Positions 16,098 through 23,525 of a stretch of 50,245 bases of DNA are shown one piece after another. The notes beneath the pieces were generated by a model. The model did no database searches and had not been told where the DNA came from. It worked only from the letters and a program-made list of their open reading frames with translations. Location of the stretch: contig JAAXHJ010000068.1 in NCBI GenBank assembly GCA_012270965.1, positions 1 through 50,245 on the forward strand. Direction: 5' to 3'. This DNA is from Candidatus Palauibacter poriticola (lineage in GTDB: Bacteria > Gemmatimonadota > Gemmatimonadetes > Palauibacterales > Palauibacteraceae). The stretch's first letter is position 1, and every line of letters starts with the position of its first letter. A program made the position numbers and the translations under genes.

Positions 16098-16703
16098 ATG
16101 ACGAAACGATCAACACTACCGACCTTGGGCGCATTCGTCCTCCTCGGATGCGGCGGCGGCGAGAGCGACCAGCCCTCGCCGGCTCCGGCTCCCGCCCCGG
16201 CTCCCGCCACGGAGGCGCCCGCAGCAGCTTCGGGCGCGGCAGCTTCGGGCGCGATGGCGGCGGACTGGATCTCGGTGGACGACGGCGCCCGCACCGTGAC
16301 GATCGATCTCGTCGCGGGCTCGACGGACGCGAACAACCGCTGGAACTTCAACGGCTACGCAAACGGTGAGGCCACGGTCGTCGTGCCCGCGGGCTACACC
16401 GTCACGCTCAACTTCGAGAACCTGGATCCGGTCAACTATCACAGCGTCGGTGTCCTCGAGCGGGCGGCGAGCTACCCCGCGATCTTCGATGACGCGACGC
16501 CCGTATTCGATGGCGCGATCACCTCGAACGCGACATCGATGACGGAGGCCACGGCCCCCGGCGGCGGCACCGAGAGCATCAGCTTCACGGCCTCCACGGC
16601 CGGCGAGTACGCGCTCGTGTGCCCCGTTCCGGCTCACGCGGTCACGGGGATGTGGATCGGGTTCGACGTCTCCGAATCGGGCGAGGCCGGGTTGCGGAGC
16701 TAG
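16098..16703 (+). CDS. Sulfocyanin-like blue copper lipoprotein
   Basis: 201 residues from ATG 16098. The signal ends in a good lipobox (FVLLGC, C18), followed by a Pro/Ala linker (APAPAPAPATEAPAAA) and a cupredoxin domain of the sulfocyanin type. Type 1 copper ligands can be placed at H115 (NYHSVGV), C175, H180 and M185 (VCPVPAHAVTGMW). Such proteins carry electrons at the outer face of the membrane, usually to or from terminal oxidases. No oxidase gene is adjacent; the nearest candidate redox partner here is the cytochrome c at 41585. Confidence 0.88.
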   Translation: MTKRSTLPTLGAFVLLGCGGGESDQPSPAPAPAPAPATEAPAAASGAAASGAMAADWISVDDGARTVTIDLVAGSTDANNRWNFNGYANGEATVVVPAGYTVTLNFENLDPVNYHSVGVLERAASYPAIFDDATPVFDGAITSNATSMTEATAPGGGTESISFTASTAGEYALVCPVPAHAVTGMWIGFDVSESGEAGLRS

Positions 16704-16731
16704 CCCGGCCAAGCGGGCCGTCGGCCGGGAT

Positions 16732-17658
16732 ATGGAGACGATGCGGAAGGCGCTGCTGTGGGCTTCCACGAACCGGTGGCTCTCGCAGCGCCTTCCCGAG
16801 CGTCGCTTCGTGCGGCGCGCGGTTCGCAAGTTCATGCCGGGCGAGACGCTGGAGGACGCGCTCGCCGAGGCGGCCCGTCTACGGGAGGAGGGCGTTCCCA
16901 CCCTCGTCACCACGCTGGGCGAGAACGTCGAGACCGCGGAGGAGACCCGCGAATCCGTTGATGAGTACGTGCGGGCGATGGATCTGGCGGAGGAGATGGG
17001 GCTCGATCTGGAGGTGTCGATTAAACCCACCCACCTTGGACTCGACCAGGATCCGGGACTCGCGGTCGAGAACGTGGCGGAAATCGCGGCGCGCGCCGAG
17101 GGTCGCGGCGCGCTGTGGATCGACATGGAGGGATCGACCTACACGGAGGCGACCCTTTCCCTCTACCGCGCGGTCCGGCGCCGGCACGTGAACGTAGGAC
17201 TCTGCATCCAGTCCTACCTTAGGAGGACGGCGGACGACCTCGAATCGCTCATGGCGTTCGGCCCCCGTATCCGGCTCGTGAAGGGGGCGTACGCGGAACC
17301 GGCCGAGATCGCCTTTCCGGACAAGCGTGACGTGGACGAGAGCTACCTCGCCCTCGCGCGGCGCCTCGTGGACCACCTCGCCGACGGAGGGGATGGATTC
17401 CTCGGGCTCGGGACGCACGATCCGGCGATGATCAAGCCGCTCGCCGAGTACGCGCGGGCGGCGGGTCTCGATGGCGGCAGCTTCGAGATCGAAATGCTGT
17501 ACGGGATCGGACGGCGCGAGCAAAGGAGGCTCGTGCGCAACGGGACCCCGCTGCGGGTGCTGATCAGCTACGGAGGGGCGTGGTTCCCCTGGTACATGCG
17601 CCGTCTCGCCGAGCGACCCGCGAACGTGTGGTTCGTCGCCCGCAGCATGTTTCGCTAG
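16732..17658 (+). CDS. Proline dehydrogenase
   Basis: 308 residues from ATG 16732 (a second ATG at 16741 is possible). This monofunctional enzyme oxidises proline to pyrroline-5-carboxylate using FAD and passes electrons to the respiratory chain. Features: a TIM-barrel PRODH domain with EVSIKPTHLGLDQD, the conserved RIRLVKGAYAEP, THDPAMIKPLAEYA, and the C-terminal substrate-binding FEIEMLYGIGRREQRRL. It lacks the P5C dehydrogenase half found in PutA. The proC gene for the reverse reaction is in the same window. An SDR gene follows after 10 bp, probably co-transcribed. Confidence 0.93.
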   Translation: METMRKALLWASTNRWLSQRLPERRFVRRAVRKFMPGETLEDALAEAARLREEGVPTLVTTLGENVETAEETRESVDEYVRAMDLAEEMGLDLEVSIKPTHLGLDQDPGLAVENVAEIAARAEGRGALWIDMEGSTYTEATLSLYRAVRRRHVNVGLCIQSYLRRTADDLESLMAFGPRIRLVKGAYAEPAEIAFPDKRDVDESYLALARRLVDHLADGGDGFLGLGTHDPAMIKPLAEYARAAGLDGGSFEIEMLYGIGRREQRRLVRNGTPLRVLISYGGAWFPWYMRRLAERPANVWFVARSMFR

Positions 17659-17668
17659 GACGGAGAGA

Positions 17669-18529
17669 ATGGACGGGAAGCCGGAAGCAGGCGCGCTCTT
17701 CGCGCCGGATGTCCTCGCGGGCCGGACCGCGTTGATTACGGGCGGCGGGAGCGGCATCGGATACGGGATCGCCGAGTGCCTCGCGGCGGCGGGCGCCTCC
17801 GTGGGCGTGTTCAGCCGCAACGAGGAGCGGGTCGTGGGGGCGGCGGCGCACCTCGCCTCAACCCACGGAGTGCGGACGCTCCCGACGGTCGGCGACGTGC
17901 GCGAACCGGCGGCGCTCGAACGCGCGGTGCGCGAGACGCGGGACGCGCTCGGCTCCATCGACATCCTCGTGAACAACGCGGCGGGCAACTTCTACGCGCC
18001 GACGGCCGATCTGTCGCCGAACGGCTGGCGCGCCGTGGTGGAGATCGACCTGTTCGGCACCTTCCACGCCTGTCGCGCGGTCTACCCCGTCATGGCCGAT
18101 CAGGGGTACGGGCGCATCGTGTCGATCTCGATGACGCTGCACCACCGGGGCTGGCCCCTCATGGCCCACGCGACGGCGGCCAAGGCGGGGGTGGAGGCGC
18201 TCACCCGCACGCTCGCCATCGAGTGGGCGCGGGACGGGATCAACGTGAACGCCGTGGCGCCGGGTCCGATCCCGACGGAGGGCGTGAAGAAGGCGTTCGA
18301 GGCTCCCCCGAGCGAGGAGGTCGACATGTTCGGTGTGCGCTCCGGCGGCGGGTTCGCCGAGCGTTTCATTCCCGCCGGGCGGCTGGGGCACCCGCACGAC
18401 ATCGGGCAGACGATCGCCTTCCTGTGCTCGCCGGCCGGAGACTGGATCACGGGCACGGTGATCGTCGTCGACGGCGGGGAGTCGCTCGTGAGCCCGCGCA
18501 CCATTCCCGCCGGAAGGTCGGGGAGGTGA
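17669..18529 (+). CDS. SDR oxidoreductase of the 2,4-dienoyl-CoA reductase type
   Basis: 286 residues from ATG 17669 behind GGACGGAGAG. The Rossmann motif TGGGSGIG is at residues 24-31 and NNAAGNF in the middle. The active-site region reads LMAHATAAKAGVEALTR: the catalytic Lys is present but the classical Tyr four residues earlier is Ala. That is how 2,4-dienoyl-CoA reductases and related enoyl-CoA reductases differ from ordinary SDRs. The likely role is NADPH-dependent reduction of an unsaturated acyl-CoA during degradation of unsaturated fatty acids; the exact substrate is inferred. It lies 10 bp after proline dehydrogenase and is convergent with mtaB. Confidence 0.82.
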   Translation: MDGKPEAGALFAPDVLAGRTALITGGGSGIGYGIAECLAAAGASVGVFSRNEERVVGAAAHLASTHGVRTLPTVGDVREPAALERAVRETRDALGSIDILVNNAAGNFYAPTADLSPNGWRAVVEIDLFGTFHACRAVYPVMADQGYGRIVSISMTLHHRGWPLMAHATAAKAGVEALTRTLAIEWARDGINVNAVAPGPIPTEGVKKAFEAPPSEEVDMFGVRSGGGFAERFIPAGRLGHPHDIGQTIAFLCSPAGDWITGTVIVVDGGESLVSPRTIPAGRSGR

Positions 18530-18539
18530 GGCGCCGACC

Positions 18540-19973
18540 TCAGACCGCCGTCGCGGCCGGCGGATGGGCCGGCACTTGGGCCGGCGGGTGGGCCGGCGCT
18601 TGGGCCGGCACTTGGGCCGTCAGCCCCCCACCGCGCCCCCGCAGGCGCGCGGAGAAGCGATCACCGGGGGCCGCGCGGCCGAGGAGTTCGACCCGCAGGT
18701 AATCGCCCGTCACGCCGACGACGCGGTCGTCCCGGCCCTCCACTACGAGGTCGGCCACGGTGCCCGCGCGCGTTTCCGCATAGGCCTGGCCCTTGCGGAG
18801 GCCGAGGTCCCGCAGCGTCCGGGAGCGGGCCGCGGCCACGTTGCCGGGCACCCGGTGCGGAAGGCTCGCCGCCACGGTTCCGTCGCGCACCGAATAGGGG
18901 AACACGTGCAGGTAGGTGTAGGGCAACTCCTCCACGAGCGCCCGCGTCTCCTCGAAGTCCTCCTCCCGCTCTCCCGGGAATCCGACGATGATGTCCGCGC
19001 CGAGACCGAACGCGCCGGAACCGGCCGCGCCAAGGCGCCCGGCGATGGCGAGCACGCGGGCGCGATACGCCTCCCGCGTGTGCCAGCGGCGCATGAGGCG
19101 AAGCACCCGGTCGGATCCGCTCTGCAGCGGCACGTGCAGGTGGGGCGCCAAGTGTCCATCCGATGCCGCGAGCAAATCCACGAGCCGGTCGTCGATTTCC
19201 GTCGCCTCGATGGAGGACAGGCGCAAGCGGACGGGAACCTCCTCGAGCAGCCGCTCGCACAGAGTCGCGAGGCTGGCGGGGGCACCGGGGCCATCCGGCC
19301 GGGTGTTGGTACGAAGATCCTTCCCGTAGTGGCCGATGTGGATCCCCGTGATCACGAGTTCCGGGTGCGCGCGCGCGAGGGTCGCGGCCTCCGCCACGAC
19401 TTCGTTGACGGGGCGCGAGACCGAGGCGCCGCGTGCGATCCGCGTCGCGCAGAACGAACACTTCCGGTCGCACCCGTCCTGGATCTTGAGCCACCCGCGG
19501 GTGCCGCGCGCATTCCGCTGCAAGGGGACGGCCGAAACGCCCGCAACGGCCGCAGTGACCGGATTGGCCACGGCGACGGGATCGGCCGCGGTGACCGGAC
19601 CGGCCGCGGCCACGTCTCCCAGTTGCGGCACGAGTCGCGCGATCGCGGATGGGTCGTGTCCGGGCACGACGCCGTCCACCTGTTCCAGCGCGCGATACCC
19701 GGCTTCACGAAAGGAGGCTGAACAGCCGGCGACGACGATGCGGAGATCCGGATGCCGGCGGCGCAGCCGGCGCACGAGTCGTCTCGCCTTCGCGTCCGCC
19801 TGGTTCGTCACGGTGCACGTGTTGATCACGGCGACGTCCGCCGCGTCCGCGCGGAGCGCCGTCTCCGCGCCGCGGAGTTCCAGCTCCTGGCGGATCCGTT
19901 CGGTATCGTACTGGTTCGCCTTGCACCCGAAGGTGTGGAACCAGACGGAGGGCTTGTCGCTCACGTTATGCAC
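18540..19973 (-). CDS. mtaB: tRNA methylthiotransferase MtaB
   Basis: 477 residues from GTG 19973. The enzyme adds a methylthio group to N6-threonylcarbamoyladenosine at tRNA position 37. The N-terminal UPF0004 domain carries its three cluster cysteines, C17 (TFGCKANQYD), C53 (NTCTVTNQAD) and C84 (VAGCSAS). The radical SAM cluster is C168-x3-C172-x2-C175 (DGCDRKCSFC). The FGCKANQYDTE signature separates MtaB from MiaB and RimO. Two low-complexity insertions are odd: a Pro/Val/Ala-rich linker at about residues 121-150, and a Pro/Ala tail made by the 12-bp repeats at 18559-18618. The TRAM-like domain before the tail is intact. Confidence 0.93.
   Translation of the reverse strand: MHNVSDKPSVWFHTFGCKANQYDTERIRQELELRGAETALRADAADVAVINTCTVTNQADAKARRLVRRLRRRHPDLRIVVAGCSASFREAGYRALEQVDGVVPGHDPSAIARLVPQLGDVAAAGPVTAADPVAVANPVTAAVAGVSAVPLQRNARGTRGWLKIQDGCDRKCSFCATRIARGASVSRPVNEVVAEAATLARAHPELVITGIHIGHYGKDLRTNTRPDGPGAPASLATLCERLLEEVPVRLRLSSIEATEIDDRLVDLLAASDGHLAPHLHVPLQSGSDRVLRLMRRWHTREAYRARVLAIAGRLGAAGSGAFGLGADIIVGFPGEREEDFEETRALVEELPYTYLHVFPYSVRDGTVAASLPHRVPGNVAAARSRTLRDLGLRKGQAYAETRAGTVADLVVEGRDDRVVGVTGDYLRVELLGRAAPGDRFSARLRGRGGGLTAQVPAQAPAHPPAQVPAHPPAATAV
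18559..18618. repeat. 12-bp tandem repeat, 5 copies, inside the mtaB 3' end
   Basis: Five consecutive 12-bp units of the form GGCnnnTGGGCC. Because 12 is a multiple of three, they add Pro-Ala-Gln/His-Val/Pro tetrapeptides to the MtaB C-terminus without breaking the frame. Confidence 0.9.
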
Positions 19974-20184
19974 GTCGCCGGGCCCTGTCGCTCACGAGGG
20001 GGTTTGAACGTTCTCTCATGTAAGATCGGTGCGGCTCGAATGAGACGCTACGCGCCGGGTGGACGGCACCCGGCTCCGATGTATCTTTCCCAGAGTTTCT
20101 TGTCCGGCCGAACGCGGGTGCGGGTCGTACGCGGACCCGGCAGCCGCCGCGCGGCCCGGCACAACGGCCATGGAGGAATACAAG

Positions 20185-20601
20185 ATGTGGTGCGTGAGAC
20201 AGAAGCGGTACGCCATCGTCGCCATCGTGGCGATCGGGTTGTCCATCGCGGCCTGCGGTGACGGTGACCCCGTAATCCCGGAGCCCGTGTTCGACAGTCC
20301 GTCCACGGTGCGCGTAGTGAACCGGCTGTTCGGCCCCATCATCTATTTTTTCGCACGACCGTGCGGGACGTCGGACTGGGGTTCGGATCTCCTCGGTACG
20401 GACCATCCCGTCGAGGGGACGATCCAGCCCGGCGCAGCGAGGGACTTTATCGTCGAGGCGGGCTGTTACGACCTGCGAGCCGATTATCTGGAGACGACCG
20501 AGCCGGGTCCGCTGCTGTCCAAGATGATCTTCAATCAGTCGGCGACCCCGGTCACGCCGGTGGTCTGGACGCTCGAGGACGACCCGGTGGATCCGACCTG
20601 A
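20185..20601 (+). CDS. Small lipoprotein of unknown function
   Basis: 138 residues from ATG 20185, with GGAGG at 20172-20176. The lipoprotein signal RYAIVAIVAIGLSIAAC is clear. The mature part has about 115 residues with a few cysteines (RPCGTSDWGSD and EAGCYDLRADY) and aromatic-rich strands (LFGPIIYFFARP), suggesting a small beta-sandwich. The family is not recognised. Upstream, 20054-20074 contains a perfect 8-bp inverted repeat (GCCGGGTG/CACCCGGC), possibly regulatory. A strong hairpin follows the stop. Confidence 0.75.
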   Translation: MWCVRQKRYAIVAIVAIGLSIAACGDGDPVIPEPVFDSPSTVRVVNRLFGPIIYFFARPCGTSDWGSDLLGTDHPVEGTIQPGAARDFIVEAGCYDLRADYLETTEPGPLLSKMIFNQSATPVTPVVWTLEDDPVDPT

Positions 20602-20634
20602 TTTACAGCTCCGCTCCGTTCCGGTTCGGCGTCC

Positions 20635-20669
20635 AGGGGCGTCGCGGGGACAGCCCCGTTGACGCCCCT
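20635..20669 (+). terminator. Long GC hairpin after the lipoprotein gene
   Basis: AGGGGCGTC (20635-20643) pairs with GACGCCCCT (20661-20669). Inside it CGGGG (20645-20649) pairs with CCCCG (20654-20658) around an ACAG loop, giving about 14 base pairs with a small bulge. It follows the lipoprotein stop by 33 bases. Only two T follow, so termination strength is uncertain. Confidence 0.55.
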
Positions 20670-20744
20670 TCGCGTGCCCCGGAATATCCCACTACGGATC
20701 GCGTCCAACACTGAAATCCGGCCCGGAATGAGGGCGGAGAGACC

Positions 20745-21782
20745 ATGATGAAGCAGCAGCTCGTTCAGGTGGCGGAGGACATGGGGACCAAGGGCAAGGG
20801 GATCTTGGCCGCCGACGAAAGCTCGGGAACGATCCGGAAGAGGTTCGACGGCATCGGCGTCGATTCGACCGAGGAGAACCGGCGCGACTACCGGGAGCTG
20901 CTCTTCCGGACGAGCGATGCGCTGAGCGAGTGCATCTCCGGCGTCATCCTGTTCGACGAAACCCTACGCCAATCGGCGGGCGACGGCACGCCGCTGGTAC
21001 AACTCATTTCCGATGCCGGCTCCATTCCGGGGATCAAGATCGACAGGGGGGCGCATGCCCTCGCGGGGACGCCGGGCGAGAAGGTGACCGAAGGACTCGA
21101 TGGGCTGCGCGAGCGGTTGGCGGAGTACCACGACCTCGGGGCCCGCTTTACGAAGTGGCGCGCCGTCATCGACATCGGACGGGGCGGAGACCGGTCGATC
21201 CCGAGCGCCTACTGCATCGGCGCCAACGCCCACGCGCTCGCCCGCATGGCGGCGCTCAGCCAGGAGCAGGGGCTCGTGCCGATCGTGGAGCCGGAAGTGC
21301 TGATGGACGGCGACCACGATATCGACCGCTGCTTCGAGGCCACGGAGGCGACGCTCAAGCAGGTCTACATGGCTCTCTTCCACCAGCGGGTGTTGCTGGA
21401 GGGTTCCGTGCTCAAGCCCAACATGGTTCTCTCGGGCAAGCTCTGCGCCGATCAGGCGGGGGCCCACGAAGTGGCGGAGAAAACCGTGCGCTGCCTGAAG
21501 CGCGCGGTTCCCTCGTCGGTTCCGAGCATCGTCTTTCTGTCGGGAGGGCAGTCGGACATCGAGGCCACGGCCCACCTGAACGCGATGAACGCGGGGTTCG
21601 ATACGCCGTGGAATCTGAGCTTCTCGTATGGCCGGGCGCTGCAGGGCGCGCCGCTGCGAGCATGGGGCGGAGCCGCCGAGAACGGGCCGGCGGCGCAGGC
21701 GGCGTTTGCGCACCGCGCGCGCATGAACGGTCTCGCGACGCGCGGCAAGTGGTCGATGGAGCTGGAGCAGGCGGCCGCCTAA
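20745..21782 (+). CDS. Fructose-bisphosphate aldolase, class I
   Basis: 345 residues from ATG 20745 with GGAGAG upstream; ATG 20748 is equally possible. The enzyme cleaves fructose 1,6-bisphosphate in glycolysis and forms it in gluconeogenesis through a Schiff base. Class I signatures: KGILAADESSGTI near the N-terminus, K137 (ARFTKWRAVI), VPIVEPEVL, the Schiff-base lysine K224 (EGSVLKPNMV), and SGGQSDIEAT. No metal-binding class II motif is present. The stop is followed by a short duplicated segment (copies of AAACGCGGAGC around 21782-21825). Confidence 0.95.
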   Translation: MMKQQLVQVAEDMGTKGKGILAADESSGTIRKRFDGIGVDSTEENRRDYRELLFRTSDALSECISGVILFDETLRQSAGDGTPLVQLISDAGSIPGIKIDRGAHALAGTPGEKVTEGLDGLRERLAEYHDLGARFTKWRAVIDIGRGGDRSIPSAYCIGANAHALARMAALSQEQGLVPIVEPEVLMDGDHDIDRCFEATEATLKQVYMALFHQRVLLEGSVLKPNMVLSGKLCADQAGAHEVAEKTVRCLKRAVPSSVPSIVFLSGGQSDIEATAHLNAMNAGFDTPWNLSFSYGRALQGAPLRAWGGAAENGPAAQAAFAHRARMNGLATRGKWSMELEQAAA

Positions 21783-21878
21783 ACGCGGAGCGGGCAGCCG
21801 CCTGAACTAAACGCGGAGCCCCCCGGCACCCGCTCGGAGCGAGACGGGGGAGCGGTCGGCCCGGGCACGGAGCCGGGG

Positions 21879-23360
21879 TCAGATCGCCCGCCAGATCTCT
21901 CGCATCGCCTTCCCGAACGCGGCTCGGATCTCGGCCTCATCCGCCATCAAGCCACGCTCGACGCGTCGTTCCCCTCCGACGTACACGGCCTCGATGTCCC
22001 GTTCATCGCCCCCCACGAGCCACGCGTCCATGAGGGTCTCCCAGTCGTGTCCCAAGGTGTGCGGACCCTCCCGGTCCAAGACGACGAAGTCGGCGCGGTA
22101 GCCGGGTTCGATCCGCCCCAGCCGCGGCCGGGCGCCGGCACCACCCCCCGGGTCGCCACCGGCTCCCGGACCGCCACCGACTCCCAGACCGCCACGGACT
22201 CCTAGGCCGCCACGGACAGCCGGGCCGCCGCCGACCGCCGGGCCGGCCCGAGCCGCCACCGCCTCGCCGCCGCCCTCCGCAAGCCACGACCAGACAACGG
22301 ACCCGGCACCCGCTTCGGTAGCCAGACGGGCCCTGCGCCGGTCCCGCAGGCGCTGCCCGTATTCGAGCTGCCGCGCCTCCTCGATGGCGGAGATGCGGAC
22401 GTTCGCATCCGTACCCGGCGCCGCACCGCCCCCCGCGAGAAAGTGCTCGCGGGCGGGAAAGATCCCGTCGCCCAAGTAAGCTTCGGTGAGAGGGCAGAGG
22501 ACGACCCTCGCCCCCACGCGGGGGAGCCGGGCGCGCTCCGCCTCGGTGGCGTGCGTCGCATGCACGAGACTCCAGCGCGGACCCAGTTCGACCGTGTCCG
22601 CAAGGAGGTCGATCGGCGTGCGGGCCCGCGCCCCGAGACACTCCTCCACCTCGAGTTCCTGCTCGCTGATGTGGATGTGCAGCGGCGCTTCCGGACCCAG
22701 CGTCGCATCGACTCCCGCCACGAGTTCGGCGAGATCAGCCGTGGGCACCGCCCGAAGGGAGTGCGGTGCCACGCCGGCCACCGCCGGGCCCAACGCCTCG
22801 ACCATGGCCATGAATTCGTCCACCGAGCCGTGCGCGAAGCGGCGCTGTCCCGCGTGAGGGGCGGCCCCGTCGAAGCCGGCGGTCCGGTAGTAGACGGGCA
22901 AGAGGCTGATGGGAAGGCCGACCTCCGTCGCCGCCGCGAGCACGGCCTGCGTCGTTTCGGGCCCGCGCGCGCCCTTTGGACCGTGATGCAGGTAGTGAAA
23001 CTCCGCCACTTGGGTGAAGCCCGCGCGCAGCATGCGGGCGTACCCGTACCGGGCAATGTCGAACAGCTGCTCCGGGGTGATGGAGTCGGCCAGCCGGTAC
23101 ATGGCTCGGCGCCAACTCCAGAAGGAATCGTCCCCTCGCGCCTCTTCGCCGAAACCGGCCAGCGCGCACTGGAAGATGTGCGAGTGGGCGTTCGGCATGC
23201 CGGGGACCGCGAGTCCCCCGTCGTAGGGGGCGCCGCCGGCGCGAACCGCCCGGACCGCCCGGATTGTCCCGTCCGGAGCGATCTCGATCGACCGGTCCCG
23301 CTCGAGGCCTCGGGGGGCCAGGATCGCGCGAAACCTCAGCGTGCGGCTCTCGGTGCTCAC
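21879..23360 (-). CDS. hutF: Formimidoylglutamate deiminase (HutF-like)
   Basis: 493 residues from GTG 23360. HutF hydrolyses N-formimino-L-glutamate to N-formylglutamate and ammonia in histidine degradation. Amidohydrolase metal ligands are in place: NAHSHIFQ, HIHISEQ, LVHATHATE and GTDAN. The HutF-typical GFGEEARGDDSFWSWRRAMY is present. An extra segment of about 45 residues, nearly all Gly, Ala, Pro and Val with one arginine-containing motif repeated (about 22130-22260 in DNA), sits between the barrel and the C-terminal beta domain and is absent from usual 450-460 residue HutF. No other hut gene is nearby. The start is not strongly supported; an in-frame ATG farther upstream would add non-conserved residues. 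Confidence 0.85.
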   Translation of the reverse strand: MSTESRTLRFRAILAPRGLERDRSIEIAPDGTIRAVRAVRAGGAPYDGGLAVPGMPNAHSHIFQCALAGFGEEARGDDSFWSWRRAMYRLADSITPEQLFDIARYGYARMLRAGFTQVAEFHYLHHGPKGARGPETTQAVLAAATEVGLPISLLPVYYRTAGFDGAAPHAGQRRFAHGSVDEFMAMVEALGPAVAGVAPHSLRAVPTADLAELVAGVDATLGPEAPLHIHISEQELEVEECLGARARTPIDLLADTVELGPRWSLVHATHATEAERARLPRVGARVVLCPLTEAYLGDGIFPAREHFLAGGGAAPGTDANVRISAIEEARQLEYGQRLRDRRRARLATEAGAGSVVWSWLAEGGGEAVAARAGPAVGGGPAVRGGLGVRGGLGVGGGPGAGGDPGGGAGARPRLGRIEPGYRADFVVLDREGPHTLGHDWETLMDAWLVGGDERDIEAVYVGGERRVERGLMADEAEIRAAFGKAMREIWRAI

Positions 23361-23525
23361 GGCTCCGACAATACGCGGCGGGCCCTCGGCGCGGGTAGCC
23401 CACCGATACAACATCCACCCTCCGCGCGTTATCTTTTTGGGGTCTTCGGAGACGCTCACGATCTCTAGGGAGTTGTCCTGGCGGGCCGTGCGCCGGACAT
23501 GCCCACGGCATTGAGGAGAATCACC

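Noticed and set aside
20054..20074. Perfect inverted repeat upstream of the small lipoprotein, considered as a terminator or riboswitch
   Set aside because: The stem is strong but short, there is no T-run and no further conserved structure around it. I could not assign a type.
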